The notes beneath the pieces were generated by a model. That model did no database searches. It was not told the DNA's origin and saw only the letters and a list, made by a program, of their open reading frames with translations. Source: Schaalia sp. ZJ405 (GTDB lineage: Bacteria; Actinomycetota; Actinomycetes; Actinomycetales; Actinomycetaceae). From it: DNA of 64,000 bases. Position numbers and translations under genes: made by a program. The DNA lies in contig NZ_CP064952.1 of NCBI RefSeq assembly GCF_011038885.2, forward strand, positions 2,108,001-2,172,000. Direction: 5' to 3'. This document shows positions 44,902 to 54,824 of this stretch, piece by piece (the stretch's first letter is position 1; the number at the start of each line of letters is the position of its first letter).

Positions 44902-45933
44902 TCAGGAATTCGCACGTGCGAAGGCGTCAGCAATGGAATTGAGGATCTCCGTGTAGGTGATGATCGATTCGTTGGTGTACGTGTCCTTGGGTGCGTAGAG
45001 GACATGCTTGTCGGTGATGGCCTTGACGTTGGCCAGGGCAGCGTTCTCGGAGATCACGGACTGTGCCGGGGTGTAGGAGTCCTGCTGAGAAGTGATGGCT
45101 GCGTCGCGGTCGAGGACGAAGATCCACTGAGGATTCGCCTCGGCAATAGCCTCAACGGAGACATCGTCACCTGTGTGAGAGTCGGAGGAGCCGGCAACTT
45201 CCAGTGCGGGCTTGAGGCCAAGCAAGTCGAAGAGCGGACCGAAGGTCCGTCCCTGATGCGGAGCGACGTAGCCAATTTCTCCGCCGGATACGTTCAGTGC
45301 CATCACTGTTGACGTGCCATCGTAGGCTTTCTTCGCGCGGTCGAGCGCCGCAGTGAAATCGTCAACGAGGGATTGCGCTTCTGTTTCTTTTCCGAAGATC
45401 TTCCCCAGGGTTGTCACCTGGCGAATGAGTTCCTTGTCGAAGGGTTGGTCATCGCGCGGTTCGAGATCAATCAGGGGCACGCCCTGGGTGAGTGCAGCGA
45501 TATCTTCGTCATGTTGACTAAACCGCTGGCCCGAAATAATGACATCGGGCTTGGCGGCAACAAGGGCCTCCAAATTGGGTTCGCGGTGCGTGCCGATGTC
45601 TGCCACGTCGTCACCGGAGAATGCCGTCACAGTCGAGGGGACGAGGCGTTTGGGCGCGGCAACCAGGGAGATCCCCCATTTTTCGAGGACCTCGAACGTT
45701 CGGTTGTCTAGCGCTGCAATGCGTTGAACGGGGCGGTTAACGGTGACCTCTCCACTATTGGTTTCAACAGTGATCGGACCCGACATATCGTGGTTTCCGC
45801 CGCTTTGCATCTGTGCGTCACTTTGGGCGTTGGTGGACTGGTCGTCGGCAGAATGAGCGCCTGATCCGCATGCCGTCAGGGCGATGCAGGCCGTGGCTGC
45901 AAGGGCTGCGACAGTTGTCATCTTCCTGTTCAT
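44902..45933 (-). CDS. Siderophore ABC transporter substrate-binding lipoprotein
   Basis: This is an extracytoplasmic receptor of the FatB/CeuE/YclQ type, which binds catecholate siderophores. The 343-residue protein has a lipoprotein signal with lipobox LTAC (Cys at about 21) and a Ser/Gln/His-rich spacer. The binding-protein core has VQRIAALDNRTFEVLEKWGISLVAAPKRLVP (about 70-100), ADIGTHREPNLEALVAAKPDVIISGQRF (about 110-137) and SLVDDFTAALDRAKKAY (about 185-201). NPQWIFVLDRDAAI follows near 268. The nature of the siderophore is not readable. The gene leads a four-gene operon (SBP, permease, permease, ATPase) and a DtxR-like site lies upstream. Confidence 0.92.
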   Translation of the reverse strand: MNRKMTTVAALAATACIALTACGSGAHSADDQSTNAQSDAQMQSGGNHDMSGPITVETNSGEVTVNRPVQRIAALDNRTFEVLEKWGISLVAAPKRLVPSTVTAFSGDDVADIGTHREPNLEALVAAKPDVIISGQRFSQHDEDIAALTQGVPLIDLEPRDDQPFDKELIRQVTTLGKIFGKETEAQSLVDDFTAALDRAKKAYDGTSTVMALNVSGGEIGYVAPHQGRTFGPLFDLLGLKPALEVAGSSDSHTGDDVSVEAIAEANPQWIFVLDRDAAITSQQDSYTPAQSVISENAALANVKAITDKHVLYAPKDTYTNESIITYTEILNSIADAFARANS

Positions 45934-45962
45934 GGTCTTCCTTTACGTCATGACACGTTGCA

Positions 45963-46013
45963 CCTAGGTTCGCATATCGTTACTAAGCGAAACCTAAGTA
46001 AGGTAAGACTAAG
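45963..46013 (-). promoter_or_regulatory. DtxR/IdeR-like iron box region of the siderophore operon
   Basis: Read on the minus strand, TTAGGTTTCGCTTAGTAA (complement of 45980-45997) matches about 12 of 19 positions of the DtxR/IdeR consensus TTAGGTTAGGCTAACCTAA. It is flanked by further CCTTACTTAGG- and AACCTAGGTG-type half-sites. It lies 45-65 bases ahead of the substrate-binding protein start. Iron-dependent repression is inferred from this and from the operon's job. Confidence 0.5.
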
Positions 46014-46106
46014 AAATTTTTTCGACCCTCGACAAGACGAGAACGCAAAGAGCGGGGTCCATCACACCCCAGCGTCACCTACTGATGCGCTCCCTCGTCG
46101 CCACCC

Positions 46107-48179
46107 CTACAATGACCCACCTCTTTCGTCTGATTCCGTCTGAGCGCGACCATCTACCTGATCCTCATCCTCGACGTATTCGCCGGCCTCATAGTCATAT
46201 TCGACAACGTTTCCGTCCTCGTCAGTCCGCGTGTACCACTCGGTGACTTCCTCAGCCGTCGAATCAAAGTCCGCACCCGCTGCGCGATCTGAATCCGGCT
46301 CAACCGGGGCCACAGCGATCTCGAAGTTATCTCCGTGTTCCTCGATGCCGTGAACGATCGCGTTGGACACCGCAGCCTTAGCGAAGGAATAGCGAATGAC
46401 CATCGGATCGGTATGGAGTTCTCGATACAGAGCGATCGCCATGAAAATGATGACGACGCTGAAGGGAAGCGCTGTGATCGTGATGAGGTTCTGGAGGCCC
46501 TGCAAGGCATCCTGACCACCCATGAGCAGCATGACAACCGCGATCCCCGCCATTGCGATCGCCCAAAAAGCCGTGATCAGTCGGTTCGGGTTCGGATTAC
46601 CTTTCTGAGACAGCTGTGAATTGACCAGCGACGCCGAATCTGCGCTGGTGATGAAGAACACCGCAAGCATGACCATGACGACCGGGGCAACGAATTGGTG
46701 CCCGGGAAGATAATCGAGGACGAGGAAGAAGACGTCCTGTGCGGGAGGAATCTGAAGCGGGTCATTTCCGGGAATCAACTCACCGTATTCGCGCTGCAAC
46801 CAGATCGCAGTTCCACCAAGAATCGTGAATGCAAGAATGATGATCGTTGACGGGATCAAGAGCACACCGAAAACGAATTGACGAATGGTTCGCCCCTTGG
46901 AAATTTTCGCCACAAACACCCCGACGAAGGGTGCCCAGCTCACCCACCAGGCCCAGTAGAAGATCGTCCACGAACTGAGGAACTCCCGAATTTCAGGCGA
47001 GTCCGCAGTTGTTGCCGAAAGCATTCGTGGGAGCTCAGCAAAGTACTCCGTGATGACACCGGGAATGATGTTCGCAAGGAACACCGTGGGCCCAACAAGG
47101 AAAATGAAAGCGGCCAGACAGATGGCCAGCGCCATGTTGATATTCGACAGAAGCCGAATTCCTTTGGAAACACCGGAAACCGCAGAAATAATTGTTCCAA
47201 TAGTCAACACGATGATCGTGATGAGCGCGATTGTGTTGGCCTCGGTGGACCACCCCGTCACCAGTTGAAATCCCCGTCCAATCTGGAGAGCACCAATTCC
47301 CAAAGATGCGGCAGTACCGAAGAGGGTGGCAACAATTGCCAGTCCATCAATGATGCGCGCGCCCAACGAATTGGAGTCGCCACCCCATAGCGACGTGAGG
47401 ATTGAACTCATCAAGGGAACTCGTCCTCGTCGATACGACACGTACGCCACTGCCAAGCCGACGATCGCGTAGATCGCCCATGCGTTAATTCCCCAGTGCA
47501 GGGCTGACTGCACCATCGCGCCCTTGACCGCAGCAACACTCGCCGGCTCGTACATCCCCGGAAGCGGTGACACGTAGTGCGTCAGCGGCTCAAGCGGGCC
47601 GAAGAAAATGATGCCGATACCGATACCCGCACCGAAAAGCATCGCCGCCCAGGATCCGGTGGAAAACTCAGGGGCATCCCCATCCAAGCCCAGCGGAATT
47701 TTCCCGTATTTTGTGAACGCAAGGAACAGCAGGAACAGGACCATTCCGATCGCGACAACGGAGAAAACCCACCCGAGGTTGGTCATCACCCAGTTGAGCG
47801 CAGCTGTTGTCACGTCATAGACCTGATGCGGAGCTGCAACGCCCCACACGATGAATCCAACGACAAACACCCCGACAACAGCGATGATTCCCTTGTCTAG
47901 CCCGTAGCGGACTTTCTGATCTTCGATCGATACACCGGGAACAAGCGCCGGGTGGATTCCGTGCGGATACTCCGAGATTTCCCGCATGAAAGTCCGGGAA
48001 TACGCCTGTGATCCACCGCTTGGGGCGCGTCCGCCTTTCTTCGGCTGATAGACGGTTGGTCCGTCACTGGCAGCCACTGTGGAGAGGCTATCTGTCGTCA
48101 TGCTGGCCTCAGAACCTTTGTCGGTTCGCTCCGGCAGGTCTTTGGACACCGAACTCAGAGAGTTCTTCGGTTGATTCAC
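46107..48179 (-). CDS. BCCT-family choline/glycine betaine transporter
   Basis: This is a sodium- or proton-coupled uptake carrier for betaine-type compounds, commonly used in osmoprotection. The 690-residue protein has a ~85-residue hydrophilic N-terminus and twelve membrane helices. BCCT features are MLFGAGIGIGIIFFGPLEPLTHY (about 184-206) and the Trp-rich TM8 signature FYWAWWVSWAPFVGVFVAKISKGRTIRQF (about 413-441). SADSASLV lies near 525. The C-terminus of about 100 residues is strongly acidic. Such tails sense osmotic change in BetP, but BetP's is different and the comparison is only suggestive. The start is GTG with AAGGGA upstream; an internal ATG at codon 27 is possible. It is divergent from adenine deaminase. 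Confidence 0.92.
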   Translation of the reverse strand: MNQPKNSLSSVSKDLPERTDKGSEASMTTDSLSTVAASDGPTVYQPKKGGRAPSGGSQAYSRTFMREISEYPHGIHPALVPGVSIEDQKVRYGLDKGIIAVVGVFVVGFIVWGVAAPHQVYDVTTAALNWVMTNLGWVFSVVAIGMVLFLLFLAFTKYGKIPLGLDGDAPEFSTGSWAAMLFGAGIGIGIIFFGPLEPLTHYVSPLPGMYEPASVAAVKGAMVQSALHWGINAWAIYAIVGLAVAYVSYRRGRVPLMSSILTSLWGGDSNSLGARIIDGLAIVATLFGTAASLGIGALQIGRGFQLVTGWSTEANTIALITIIVLTIGTIISAVSGVSKGIRLLSNINMALAICLAAFIFLVGPTVFLANIIPGVITEYFAELPRMLSATTADSPEIREFLSSWTIFYWAWWVSWAPFVGVFVAKISKGRTIRQFVFGVLLIPSTIIILAFTILGGTAIWLQREYGELIPGNDPLQIPPAQDVFFLVLDYLPGHQFVAPVVMVMLAVFFITSADSASLVNSQLSQKGNPNPNRLITAFWAIAMAGIAVVMLLMGGQDALQGLQNLITITALPFSVVIIFMAIALYRELHTDPMVIRYSFAKAAVSNAIVHGIEEHGDNFEIAVAPVEPDSDRAAGADFDSTAEEVTEWYTRTDEDGNVVEYDYEAGEYVEDEDQVDGRAQTESDERGGSL

Positions 48180-48458
48180 AGCTTTCCCTTATTGTCGTGT
48201 ACGAGGGGACTTGCTCACCCTATCGACATCGGGAGCCAATCGCTCGGTTAAGAGCCTCCGAGAAGATACCGAGAATCTATCCTGATCAGCACTTTTTGCC
48301 TCGCCTTGATGTGAGCCGAAACGTGGGTGCCACACATTCGGTATTGACGGTGCGGAGTGCAAGAATGGTGCACGTCACTATCCAACCTGGGTCGTGGCAC
48401 ACTCCGTCCGGCTCATGCGAGCCGGACTCGTCCTCGCCAATTCACACTAGGAGCACAC

Positions 48459-49469
48459 GTGACCGTCTCACGCGAATTTGCCTATTCCATCCCCAAAGCG
48501 GAACTCCACCTTCACCTCGAGGGAACGCTGGAGCCCGACCTCAAACTTGAGCTGGCACAAAAGAACGGCATCGACATCGGCCAGACCACAGTCGAGGAAG
48601 TTCAGGCGTCCTACCAGTTCGATTCGCTGACATCATTCCTGGCTGTCTACTACCCGGCAATGAACGTTCTTCAGGACGAGGACGACTTCTACCGCCTGGG
48701 GGCCGCCTACTTTGCCCGCGCGAAAGACAACGGTGTTGTCCGCGCGGAGTGCTTCTTTGACCCGCAAGCCCATACCTCACGAGGCATCGCGATTGAAACG
48801 GTGATCCGCGGCTACTACCGCGCTATCGAGGAGGCGCGCGCACAGGGGATCAGCGCCGATCTCATTCTTTGCTTCCTGCGCGACATGTCCGCCCAGTCCG
48901 CACTGGAAACCCTCCAAGCGGCATTGCCCTACAAGGACATGTTCGTCGGTGTTGGACTCGATTCCGATGAACGCGATAATCCCCCGCAGAAGTTTGCTGA
49001 ATGTTTCGCACTGGCCAAGGACAACGGTCTGCGCGTGACCATGCACTGCGACATCGATCAGGTGGGCTCCATTGACAACATTCGCACGGCCCTGACCGAG
49101 CTGGGCACAGAGCGCCTCGACCACGGCACAAACATTGTTGAGGATCCGGCGCTCGTTGAATTGGTCCGCGAGCGCGGCATCGGCCTGACGTGCTGCCCCG
49201 TGTCGAACTCTTTCGTCACCGACGACATGAAGGGGAAGGAGATTGTCGAGCTGCTGGGCAAGGGCGTCAAGGTGTCGGTGAATTCCGACGATCCGGCGTA
49301 CTTCGGTGGGTATGTGGCCGATAACCTGTTGGCTCTGGCGGAAAAGGAAGGGCTCAACGAGGCGCAGATCGCGCAGCTGGCACGCAATTCCATTGAGATT
49401 TCGTGGGCATCCGATGAGGAGAAGGCGCAGATGCTGGCTTCCCTCGAGGAGTTCGTTGCCTCTCACTGA
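48459..49469 (+). CDS. Adenine deaminase (adenosine deaminase-like fold)
   Basis: The enzyme converts adenine to hypoxanthine in purine salvage. Translated from the GTG at 48459 (AGGAG five bases upstream) the product is 336 residues. The frame is open to 48357, but that part is unlike the family. Zinc ligands are visible in AELHLHLEG (HxH, about 14-22), HCDIDQ (His about 190) and SDDPAYFGGY (Asp about 272). The last motif distinguishes adenine deaminases of the Aah1/PA0148 type from adenosine deaminases, which carry TDDP-like motifs with other flanks. The catalytic Glu lies in the VIRAECFFDP neighbourhood of the fold. Cytoplasmic, apparently monocistronic, with yaaA 108 bases on. Confidence 0.87.
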   Translation: MTVSREFAYSIPKAELHLHLEGTLEPDLKLELAQKNGIDIGQTTVEEVQASYQFDSLTSFLAVYYPAMNVLQDEDDFYRLGAAYFARAKDNGVVRAECFFDPQAHTSRGIAIETVIRGYYRAIEEARAQGISADLILCFLRDMSAQSALETLQAALPYKDMFVGVGLDSDERDNPPQKFAECFALAKDNGLRVTMHCDIDQVGSIDNIRTALTELGTERLDHGTNIVEDPALVELVRERGIGLTCCPVSNSFVTDDMKGKEIVELLGKGVKVSVNSDDPAYFGGYVADNLLALAEKEGLNEAQIAQLARNSIEISWASDEEKAQMLASLEEFVASH

Positions 49470-49577
49470 GGTGTCGGTCATTAACGAGGACGGACGCGGA
49501 CCTTGCGCGCGTTAAGTGGGGTTCGCGTCCGTCAGTCCGCACGGGCATTTTCGGTTGGCTTTGATGGAGGATCAGGA

Positions 49578-50315
49578 ATGAAGATCATTTTCTCGCCGGC
49601 AAAGGACATGAGCCTTGATCATCCACTCAATGAGGAGTGGAGTCTCAGCACCGAAAGTGCCGCCATCGTTGACGCTCTGACGTCTTTATCTGCCTCTGAC
49701 CTGCAACGCAAACTCAAGCTGAACAACAGACAGCTTGCCCAAGTCGAGGGGTACATCGCCGGTTTTTCAGAGCCGACAACCTACCCTGCTTTGAGCATGT
49801 ACAACGGCTTGGCCTACCGATGGATGCGCGCACAGCTACCCGACTTCTTAGCGCTTGATGCTGCCGAAGCGTCGTATGCGGCCAAACACCTGCGGATCCT
49901 CTCAGCTCTCTACGGTCCCATCTCCCCGTTCACTCCAGTCAAGCCGTATCGCCTGGACTTCACCACGTCTTTGCCCATCAACGGTGTCTCTCTCAAACGC
50001 CACTGGACAGCTCACTACCCCGCCGCGTTCGAGAGGGATGAGGTGATTTTCAACGCCGCGAGCGATGAGTTTTCCTCCCTCCTGAACCCGGACCTCTATC
50101 GGTGGGTGGACCTGGACTTTTATGAGATTCACGGTGACCGGGCAAAACGCCACTCGACGATTGCGAAGAAAGCGCGCGGCCAATTCGTTGCCTACATGAT
50201 CACGCATCGAGTGATGCGGGTCGAGGATGCGAGAAACTTCGATACGGACGGCTACCGGCTGGTGGAAGCCGCGTCGTCCTCGTCCCTCTTGACCTTCGCG
50301 CGAAAGGCGGAGTAG
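49578..50315 (+). CDS. yaaA: YaaA/UPF0246 peroxide stress protein
   Basis: YaaA in E. coli lowers free iron during peroxide stress and binds DNA. From the ATG at 49578 (GGAGG seven to eight bases upstream) the product is 245 residues, matching the family. It opens with the family sequence MKIIFSPAKDM and has PALSMYNGLAYRWMRA (about 73-88), the conserved ILSALYGPISPFTPVKPYRLDF (about 110-131) and NAASDEFSSLL. The C-terminal KKARGQFVAYMITHRV (about 197-212) is also present. The end of the gene (ASSSSLLTF) is encoded over one motif copy (50274-50286). Extension of the frame to 49503 adds no family sequence. Confidence 0.93.
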   Translation: MKIIFSPAKDMSLDHPLNEEWSLSTESAAIVDALTSLSASDLQRKLKLNNRQLAQVEGYIAGFSEPTTYPALSMYNGLAYRWMRAQLPDFLALDAAEASYAAKHLRILSALYGPISPFTPVKPYRLDFTTSLPINGVSLKRHWTAHYPAAFERDEVIFNAASDEFSSLLNPDLYRWVDLDFYEIHGDRAKRHSTIAKKARGQFVAYMITHRVMRVEDARNFDTDGYRLVEAASSSSLLTFARKAE

Positions 50316-50476
50316 AGCCTTTCCCCGCGCGCAAGACGAGGCCGCGTATCTGCCGCCCACGGTCGGGGCGTCCGCTAGTGGCGAGGCTGAAGGGTTAAGC
50401 TGCTCACCTTTTCCCCTGACCCGCAGGAAAAGGCCGCGGGGCGTTTGACGCGTGACGAATGAAGACATTAATCTAA

Positions 50477-50499
50477 ATGAGAATCGTTATCATTCTCAT
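50477..50499. promoter_or_regulatory. Fur/Zur-family operator ahead of the anchored metal ABC operon
   Basis: A 23-base palindrome with arms ATGAGAAT and ATTCTCAT is centred at 50488, 14 bases before the ATG at 50514. It has the A/T-rich GATAAT/TGAAAAT-type pattern of Fur-superfamily sites; zinc-type (Zur) seems the better guess because the following operon encodes a ZnuA-like binding protein. A weak AGAAAG Shine-Dalgarno lies between it and the start. Confidence 0.75.
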
Positions 50500-50513
50500 C
50501 TAGAAAGACAGCC

Positions 50514-53500
50514 ATGACCTTACGGATCCTGTCGCGCCCCAGACAACATCTCCTGCGCTCGCTCATGAGCGTATGCGCATTGTCTGCTGTGATCATCGCC
50601 TCTCAACCACTGATGGCTTTCGCTGAAGCTCCTGCCGAAAAAGAGACGATCTCCTCAGGAAAAGTGAGTATCTTCGACGTGGCTAGCGGGGTCAACGAAG
50701 AGTCAACTCCTTACCTTTCCTTAGGAGTCAGAGCCGCGGGGAAGACGTATGAGCCAGAAAAAGTTGCTCTGAAAATTCCTCAAAGCGCCTACACCACCAC
50801 GCATCAGGGGGCACCGCAGGGACTGCCTGCCGGGTACGTCACCGCATCGCAGAACACGGACGAGAGCCCCGCTTTCTTCTGGGACACAACTCGCAGCACC
50901 TACTACGGCGTCACCCTCGTCAAAGTCTCCTTCACCGGACCCACAGACGGCCGTGTTTTTGCCTATGGACACAATGACAAATCTCAGCCCGTGTCTCTAG
51001 CTGAAGATTCAAACGACGGCTACGAAATTGACTCTACAGGAACGTGGCTGGAACAAACAGGCCAGCAGGCCCGTCACACCACGTGGATCTTCACCAAACC
51101 GGGCACATACACGCTCAATGTCCAAGCCCTCGGTAAAAAAGACCAGGGAGGGGGCTACTCACGTAAGGTCGGACACACCTACACCGTCGTCGTCGCAGAA
51201 GGGGCCTCATCTTTAGAGCAGCCCGCAGCCGAGGCAACTGAAACACCCTCCCCCAGCGGCCAGCCCTCAGACGCAGCGGGCGCGACGGGCGACTCACAGC
51301 CAAGCGCACCCGAATCTCGCCCCGATGAAACAGGGACACCCTCGCAGCCCTCAGCTCAAGGAGACGAGGCCGACGCGGATGATTCCGATGAATTCACCGG
51401 TGACGTCCCCAGCATTGCAGCACCGAAACCGCATATCAAAGACCCCGTCAGCGGAAAAGAAATGCTGCTGCGCACACACGTTGATGCCGCACACGTGTAC
51501 TGGGATAAAGAAAACCAGGAACTCGCAGTAGGGGTCATTGACGGAAGCACCTTGCGTCCCCACGACCTTGTTGCTGTGCGTCTGGGACCTGACGCTGACT
51601 CACAAACCGGACGCGAAGTATCGCGCATCAAACTCCCGAAATCGAATATCCTCTCCTTCCTCGGAAAACCCGGCGACGTGCTCTGGAATGCACCTGGACA
51701 GCACTACCAAGGCTCCCGTCCCGTGTGGGCGGGCGTAGGGTCAGGACGTATGCCCGACTCAGTGAATCCCTACACATTGAAACTCCACCTCAAGTCAGTC
51801 AAGGGCCCCGGGTGGATGTCAGTGTGGCGTTACGGCGGAGGAACCTTCGCTCAGGAAGACCTGAACTCTGCGAATCCACAGAAACAGTCGATGCCGCTGG
51901 TTGCCGGAGCACACGGACACTACAACTGGACGTTCTCCGCACCCGGGCGCTACACCGCGACATGGTTTGTCACCGCGCAAACAAAGGACGGCGCCTCGCT
52001 CACTTCCGATGAATACGCGGTGGAATGGCTCGTGGGAACCGACAGTGACGTGCAACTACCCGAGGGCACAACACCGAGTGACACCATCAAAGTTCCCACC
52101 GAAAAATTCACAGAGGACGACAACCTCTTTGAGTCCGACGAAGCAACTGACGAGGTCGACGCGGAAAATGCGAACCTGCCCGCCAAAGGACAGTATGTGT
52201 GCGCAGCTCCAGGCCACTACGACCTCGCTGCCTCTACCGCATCAAATGGCCGAGTGACAGCGCAGCTGGTTGATGACTCAGGCCCTCGCAGCGTCGTGCG
52301 CGAGAGCAACACCGTGGTGGTACCTGTGCCTGATTCAGCTTCTCACCGCGTCACGGCTGAACGAATGAGCGCGGTGCTCACAGCTCTTGGCCCTAAAGGA
52401 ACGAAAGTCTGGACGCTGCCGGAAATCCAGAAGAAAGATCTCCCGTGGCTGGGGATGAACACCGAAAAAATGGATTACTCGAAGATCGACACGGTCGGTG
52501 TTCTCACGGAGATCGAAGATTACACCGGACCAGGTCGGATGATTCTGTGGCAGTCCAACATTATGGATGGATCGAAGAAGCTCCTCGATTCCCACAATGA
52601 CCACGCACGCTTGTTCTTTACGGGGCCTGAGCATATGCATATGGCAACCAGCTTTAATGCCCCGGGGATCTATCGGGCCAGCTATTCTTTCCTGGCTCGT
52701 TACACCAAAGACAGCGGATGGTTTGCTCAGTCCTACGGCTCACACGCCCTCTACTATGCGGTCGGTGACGAGGCCATCGAGCAAGCCTGCGGGAAAGACT
52801 TCCTGCACTCCCCGGAAGAACCTGCTCCTGGCACTGAGAACGGAAACTCTTCGGATAGCGGTTCCTCGAACGGTAACTCCTCGGATGGAAACTCTTCGGA
52901 TGGCGGATCCTCAGCTGAGGAGCCGGGCCATACCCCGGATGGTTCCTCGGATGGCGATTCCACAAACGGCAACACCCCGGGCAATACCCCGGGTGGCAAT
53001 ACCCCCGATGCCTCCCATCAGGAGAAACCTCGGCCACATGATGATGCCGAGAATCCGAAGGTATCCGGTAGCGACTCACAGTTCGCCGTCACCCTTGACC
53101 ACGGACACGTTGACATGTTGAACCTCACTGCTGATAGCAGGGGAAACCTCAACCTGATGCTGAAAGAGGATGTCACAGCAGTTGGCACCGTGCGAGAACC
53201 AGAAAAAGTTCTCCTGAAGGTCAAAGACAGCGCTCAGAGGACGAAACAGTCTGGTTCATCAGATTGGCCTGAGCCATTGGCAGGAGTAGAGAAAGCGTGG
53301 ATTTTGCCGCAAACGCAAGATCCGAAGCTGTTGTGGCCGGGATGGAATACGCAGGGAATTAAAGCTGCGGGCTACACGAAGGCGACATTTGACGTGTCCT
53401 ACAAGGGACCCACGAACGGTCGAATCCTCATGTGGATTCAGGACGCTTTGCGCGGACCGGAGTCACGTTTAGCATCTGGCGGCTACGAAATGAACCCCAC

Positions 53501-54824
53501 AGGGTCACAGATCCTCCAGGACTTCCCTGCGCATACTCACGTGAACTGGGCATTTACCGAGCCAGGACGCTACACACTCACCGTGACAGCTCACGCAACG
53601 CGCCCAACGATGGCAAGCGGATTGCGCAGCGCTGGTAATGAAGGAACAGCGACAACAACAACACGCACATACACCATTGATGTCGGTGACGTGAGCGCCC
53701 ACAACAATGAGAAACCTACGGATACTTCGGTCGACGACATTGTTCCAGCACCTTTGCCGCGCATTGATACGGAAAACACTGGCACAGACAACGCCGGTGC
53801 GGACAACGCTGGTACAGAAAGCACTGGCACCGAAAAGACTGGTGCGGAAAACACCGGCACCGAAAACACTGTGCGACCGATGCCTGAGGCGCAGGGAAAT
53901 GAAAACTCCGAAACACCTGCACCTGACCGGGGCACGGAAGTGTGTCTTCCCACGACAATTACACGCGAAGCGACCGCTGAAGAGGCTGCAACCTTGAGTA
54001 AGGCGCCATCGGCTGCCGCTAATACAGCGCGTACCACACTGACGTTCAATGTGGGGCCGGGAGCAAGTGGTAACGCATCTGATGGACACTTTGATCTTGG
54101 TCCTGCCATTGAAAACAAGACGGTTCTTGCGCGCGTCAAGGACGACCGTCAGCAGCCTTCACGTTGGCTTGACCCGGCTCAACTGGTCTTCGCTGTGGGC
54201 AGCCCCGCGCAGCTGAAAGCACCAGCTGCATTGTCGTTTGTTGCATCCACAAGATCGGATGTGTGGATGATTCCTTCGACGCAGATCCAGGGAGTCCCGT
54301 GGCTGGGCCTGAACAGTCAACGTGAAGAAATCGTCAACGGAACCCGAGGCGGTGTCACTTTCACTTTGGAGTCTGTCAACGGCCCTGGAAAATTTGCAGT
54401 GTTTAATGCGGGTGCCCTCGGGTCAGGTGTCGGCACACATGTTTTCGACGCCCCCGGATCCATGTACACCTTGCCGGCGAATACTCATGCGCATCAGAAC
54501 TGGGTTTTCACCCAGCCAGGAACCTACAAGGTCACGCTTTCGATGAAGGTCAAGCCTCGTGGGGAGAAACTTAACGGCAGTGGAAGCGGCAATGGATCAG
54601 CTTTGACCGCGACGGGTGAAAAAGGTCCGAATGGTCTGCCGATGGTGAGAGAAACCGTGGGACGTACCCCCAGCGGTGAAGAATGTGCGCTGGCAACAAC
54701 CGGCGCCGAGGTACGCGACAGCATGATCTGTGCAGGGCTGTTCCTCATCGTCGGCACTGCGGCATTGATGCTTCGTCGTCGCCGGGCTCATTCATCAGCC
54801 GCTGGAGTGACTGACACGAAATGA
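50514..54824 (+). CDS. Wall-anchored protein with five choice-of-anchor M domains
   Basis: This is a 1436-residue surface protein of the actinobacterial anchored-repeat ABC locus. The signal peptide ends near AFAEA (about 41). Five domains of the TIGR03769/choice-of-anchor M kind lie at about 45-235, 315-515, 560-755, 850-1065 and 1175-1380, separated by Ser/Thr/Pro/Asn-rich linkers (for example NSSDGNSSDG and NTGTENTGTE runs). Four domains carry an H-x-H pattern before a conserved (W)xFxxPGxY (about 467, 705, 1006, 1324); the first has only ARHTTWIFTKPG. The LATTG sorting signal lies near 1404, followed by a hydrophobic helix and RRRR. Its stop overlaps the substrate-binding protein start (ATGA). 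It probably binds metal outside the wall; that is inference. Confidence 0.85.
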   Translation: MTLRILSRPRQHLLRSLMSVCALSAVIIASQPLMAFAEAPAEKETISSGKVSIFDVASGVNEESTPYLSLGVRAAGKTYEPEKVALKIPQSAYTTTHQGAPQGLPAGYVTASQNTDESPAFFWDTTRSTYYGVTLVKVSFTGPTDGRVFAYGHNDKSQPVSLAEDSNDGYEIDSTGTWLEQTGQQARHTTWIFTKPGTYTLNVQALGKKDQGGGYSRKVGHTYTVVVAEGASSLEQPAAEATETPSPSGQPSDAAGATGDSQPSAPESRPDETGTPSQPSAQGDEADADDSDEFTGDVPSIAAPKPHIKDPVSGKEMLLRTHVDAAHVYWDKENQELAVGVIDGSTLRPHDLVAVRLGPDADSQTGREVSRIKLPKSNILSFLGKPGDVLWNAPGQHYQGSRPVWAGVGSGRMPDSVNPYTLKLHLKSVKGPGWMSVWRYGGGTFAQEDLNSANPQKQSMPLVAGAHGHYNWTFSAPGRYTATWFVTAQTKDGASLTSDEYAVEWLVGTDSDVQLPEGTTPSDTIKVPTEKFTEDDNLFESDEATDEVDAENANLPAKGQYVCAAPGHYDLAASTASNGRVTAQLVDDSGPRSVVRESNTVVVPVPDSASHRVTAERMSAVLTALGPKGTKVWTLPEIQKKDLPWLGMNTEKMDYSKIDTVGVLTEIEDYTGPGRMILWQSNIMDGSKKLLDSHNDHARLFFTGPEHMHMATSFNAPGIYRASYSFLARYTKDSGWFAQSYGSHALYYAVGDEAIEQACGKDFLHSPEEPAPGTENGNSSDSGSSNGNSSDGNSSDGGSSAEEPGHTPDGSSDGDSTNGNTPGNTPGGNTPDASHQEKPRPHDDAENPKVSGSDSQFAVTLDHGHVDMLNLTADSRGNLNLMLKEDVTAVGTVREPEKVLLKVKDSAQRTKQSGSSDWPEPLAGVEKAWILPQTQDPKLLWPGWNTQGIKAAGYTKATFDVSYKGPTNGRILMWIQDALRGPESRLASGGYEMNPTGSQILQDFPAHTHVNWAFTEPGRYTLTVTAHATRPTMASGLRSAGNEGTATTTTRTYTIDVGDVSAHNNEKPTDTSVDDIVPAPLPRIDTENTGTDNAGADNAGTESTGTEKTGAENTGTENTVRPMPEAQGNENSETPAPDRGTEVCLPTTITREATAEEAATLSKAPSAAANTARTTLTFNVGPGASGNASDGHFDLGPAIENKTVLARVKDDRQQPSRWLDPAQLVFAVGSPAQLKAPAALSFVASTRSDVWMIPSTQIQGVPWLGLNSQREEIVNGTRGGVTFTLESVNGPGKFAVFNAGALGSGVGTHVFDAPGSMYTLPANTHAHQNWVFTQPGTYKVTLSMKVKPRGEKLNGSGSGNGSALTATGEKGPNGLPMVRETVGRTPSGEECALATTGAEVRDSMICAGLFLIVGTAALMLRRRRAHSSAAGVTDTK

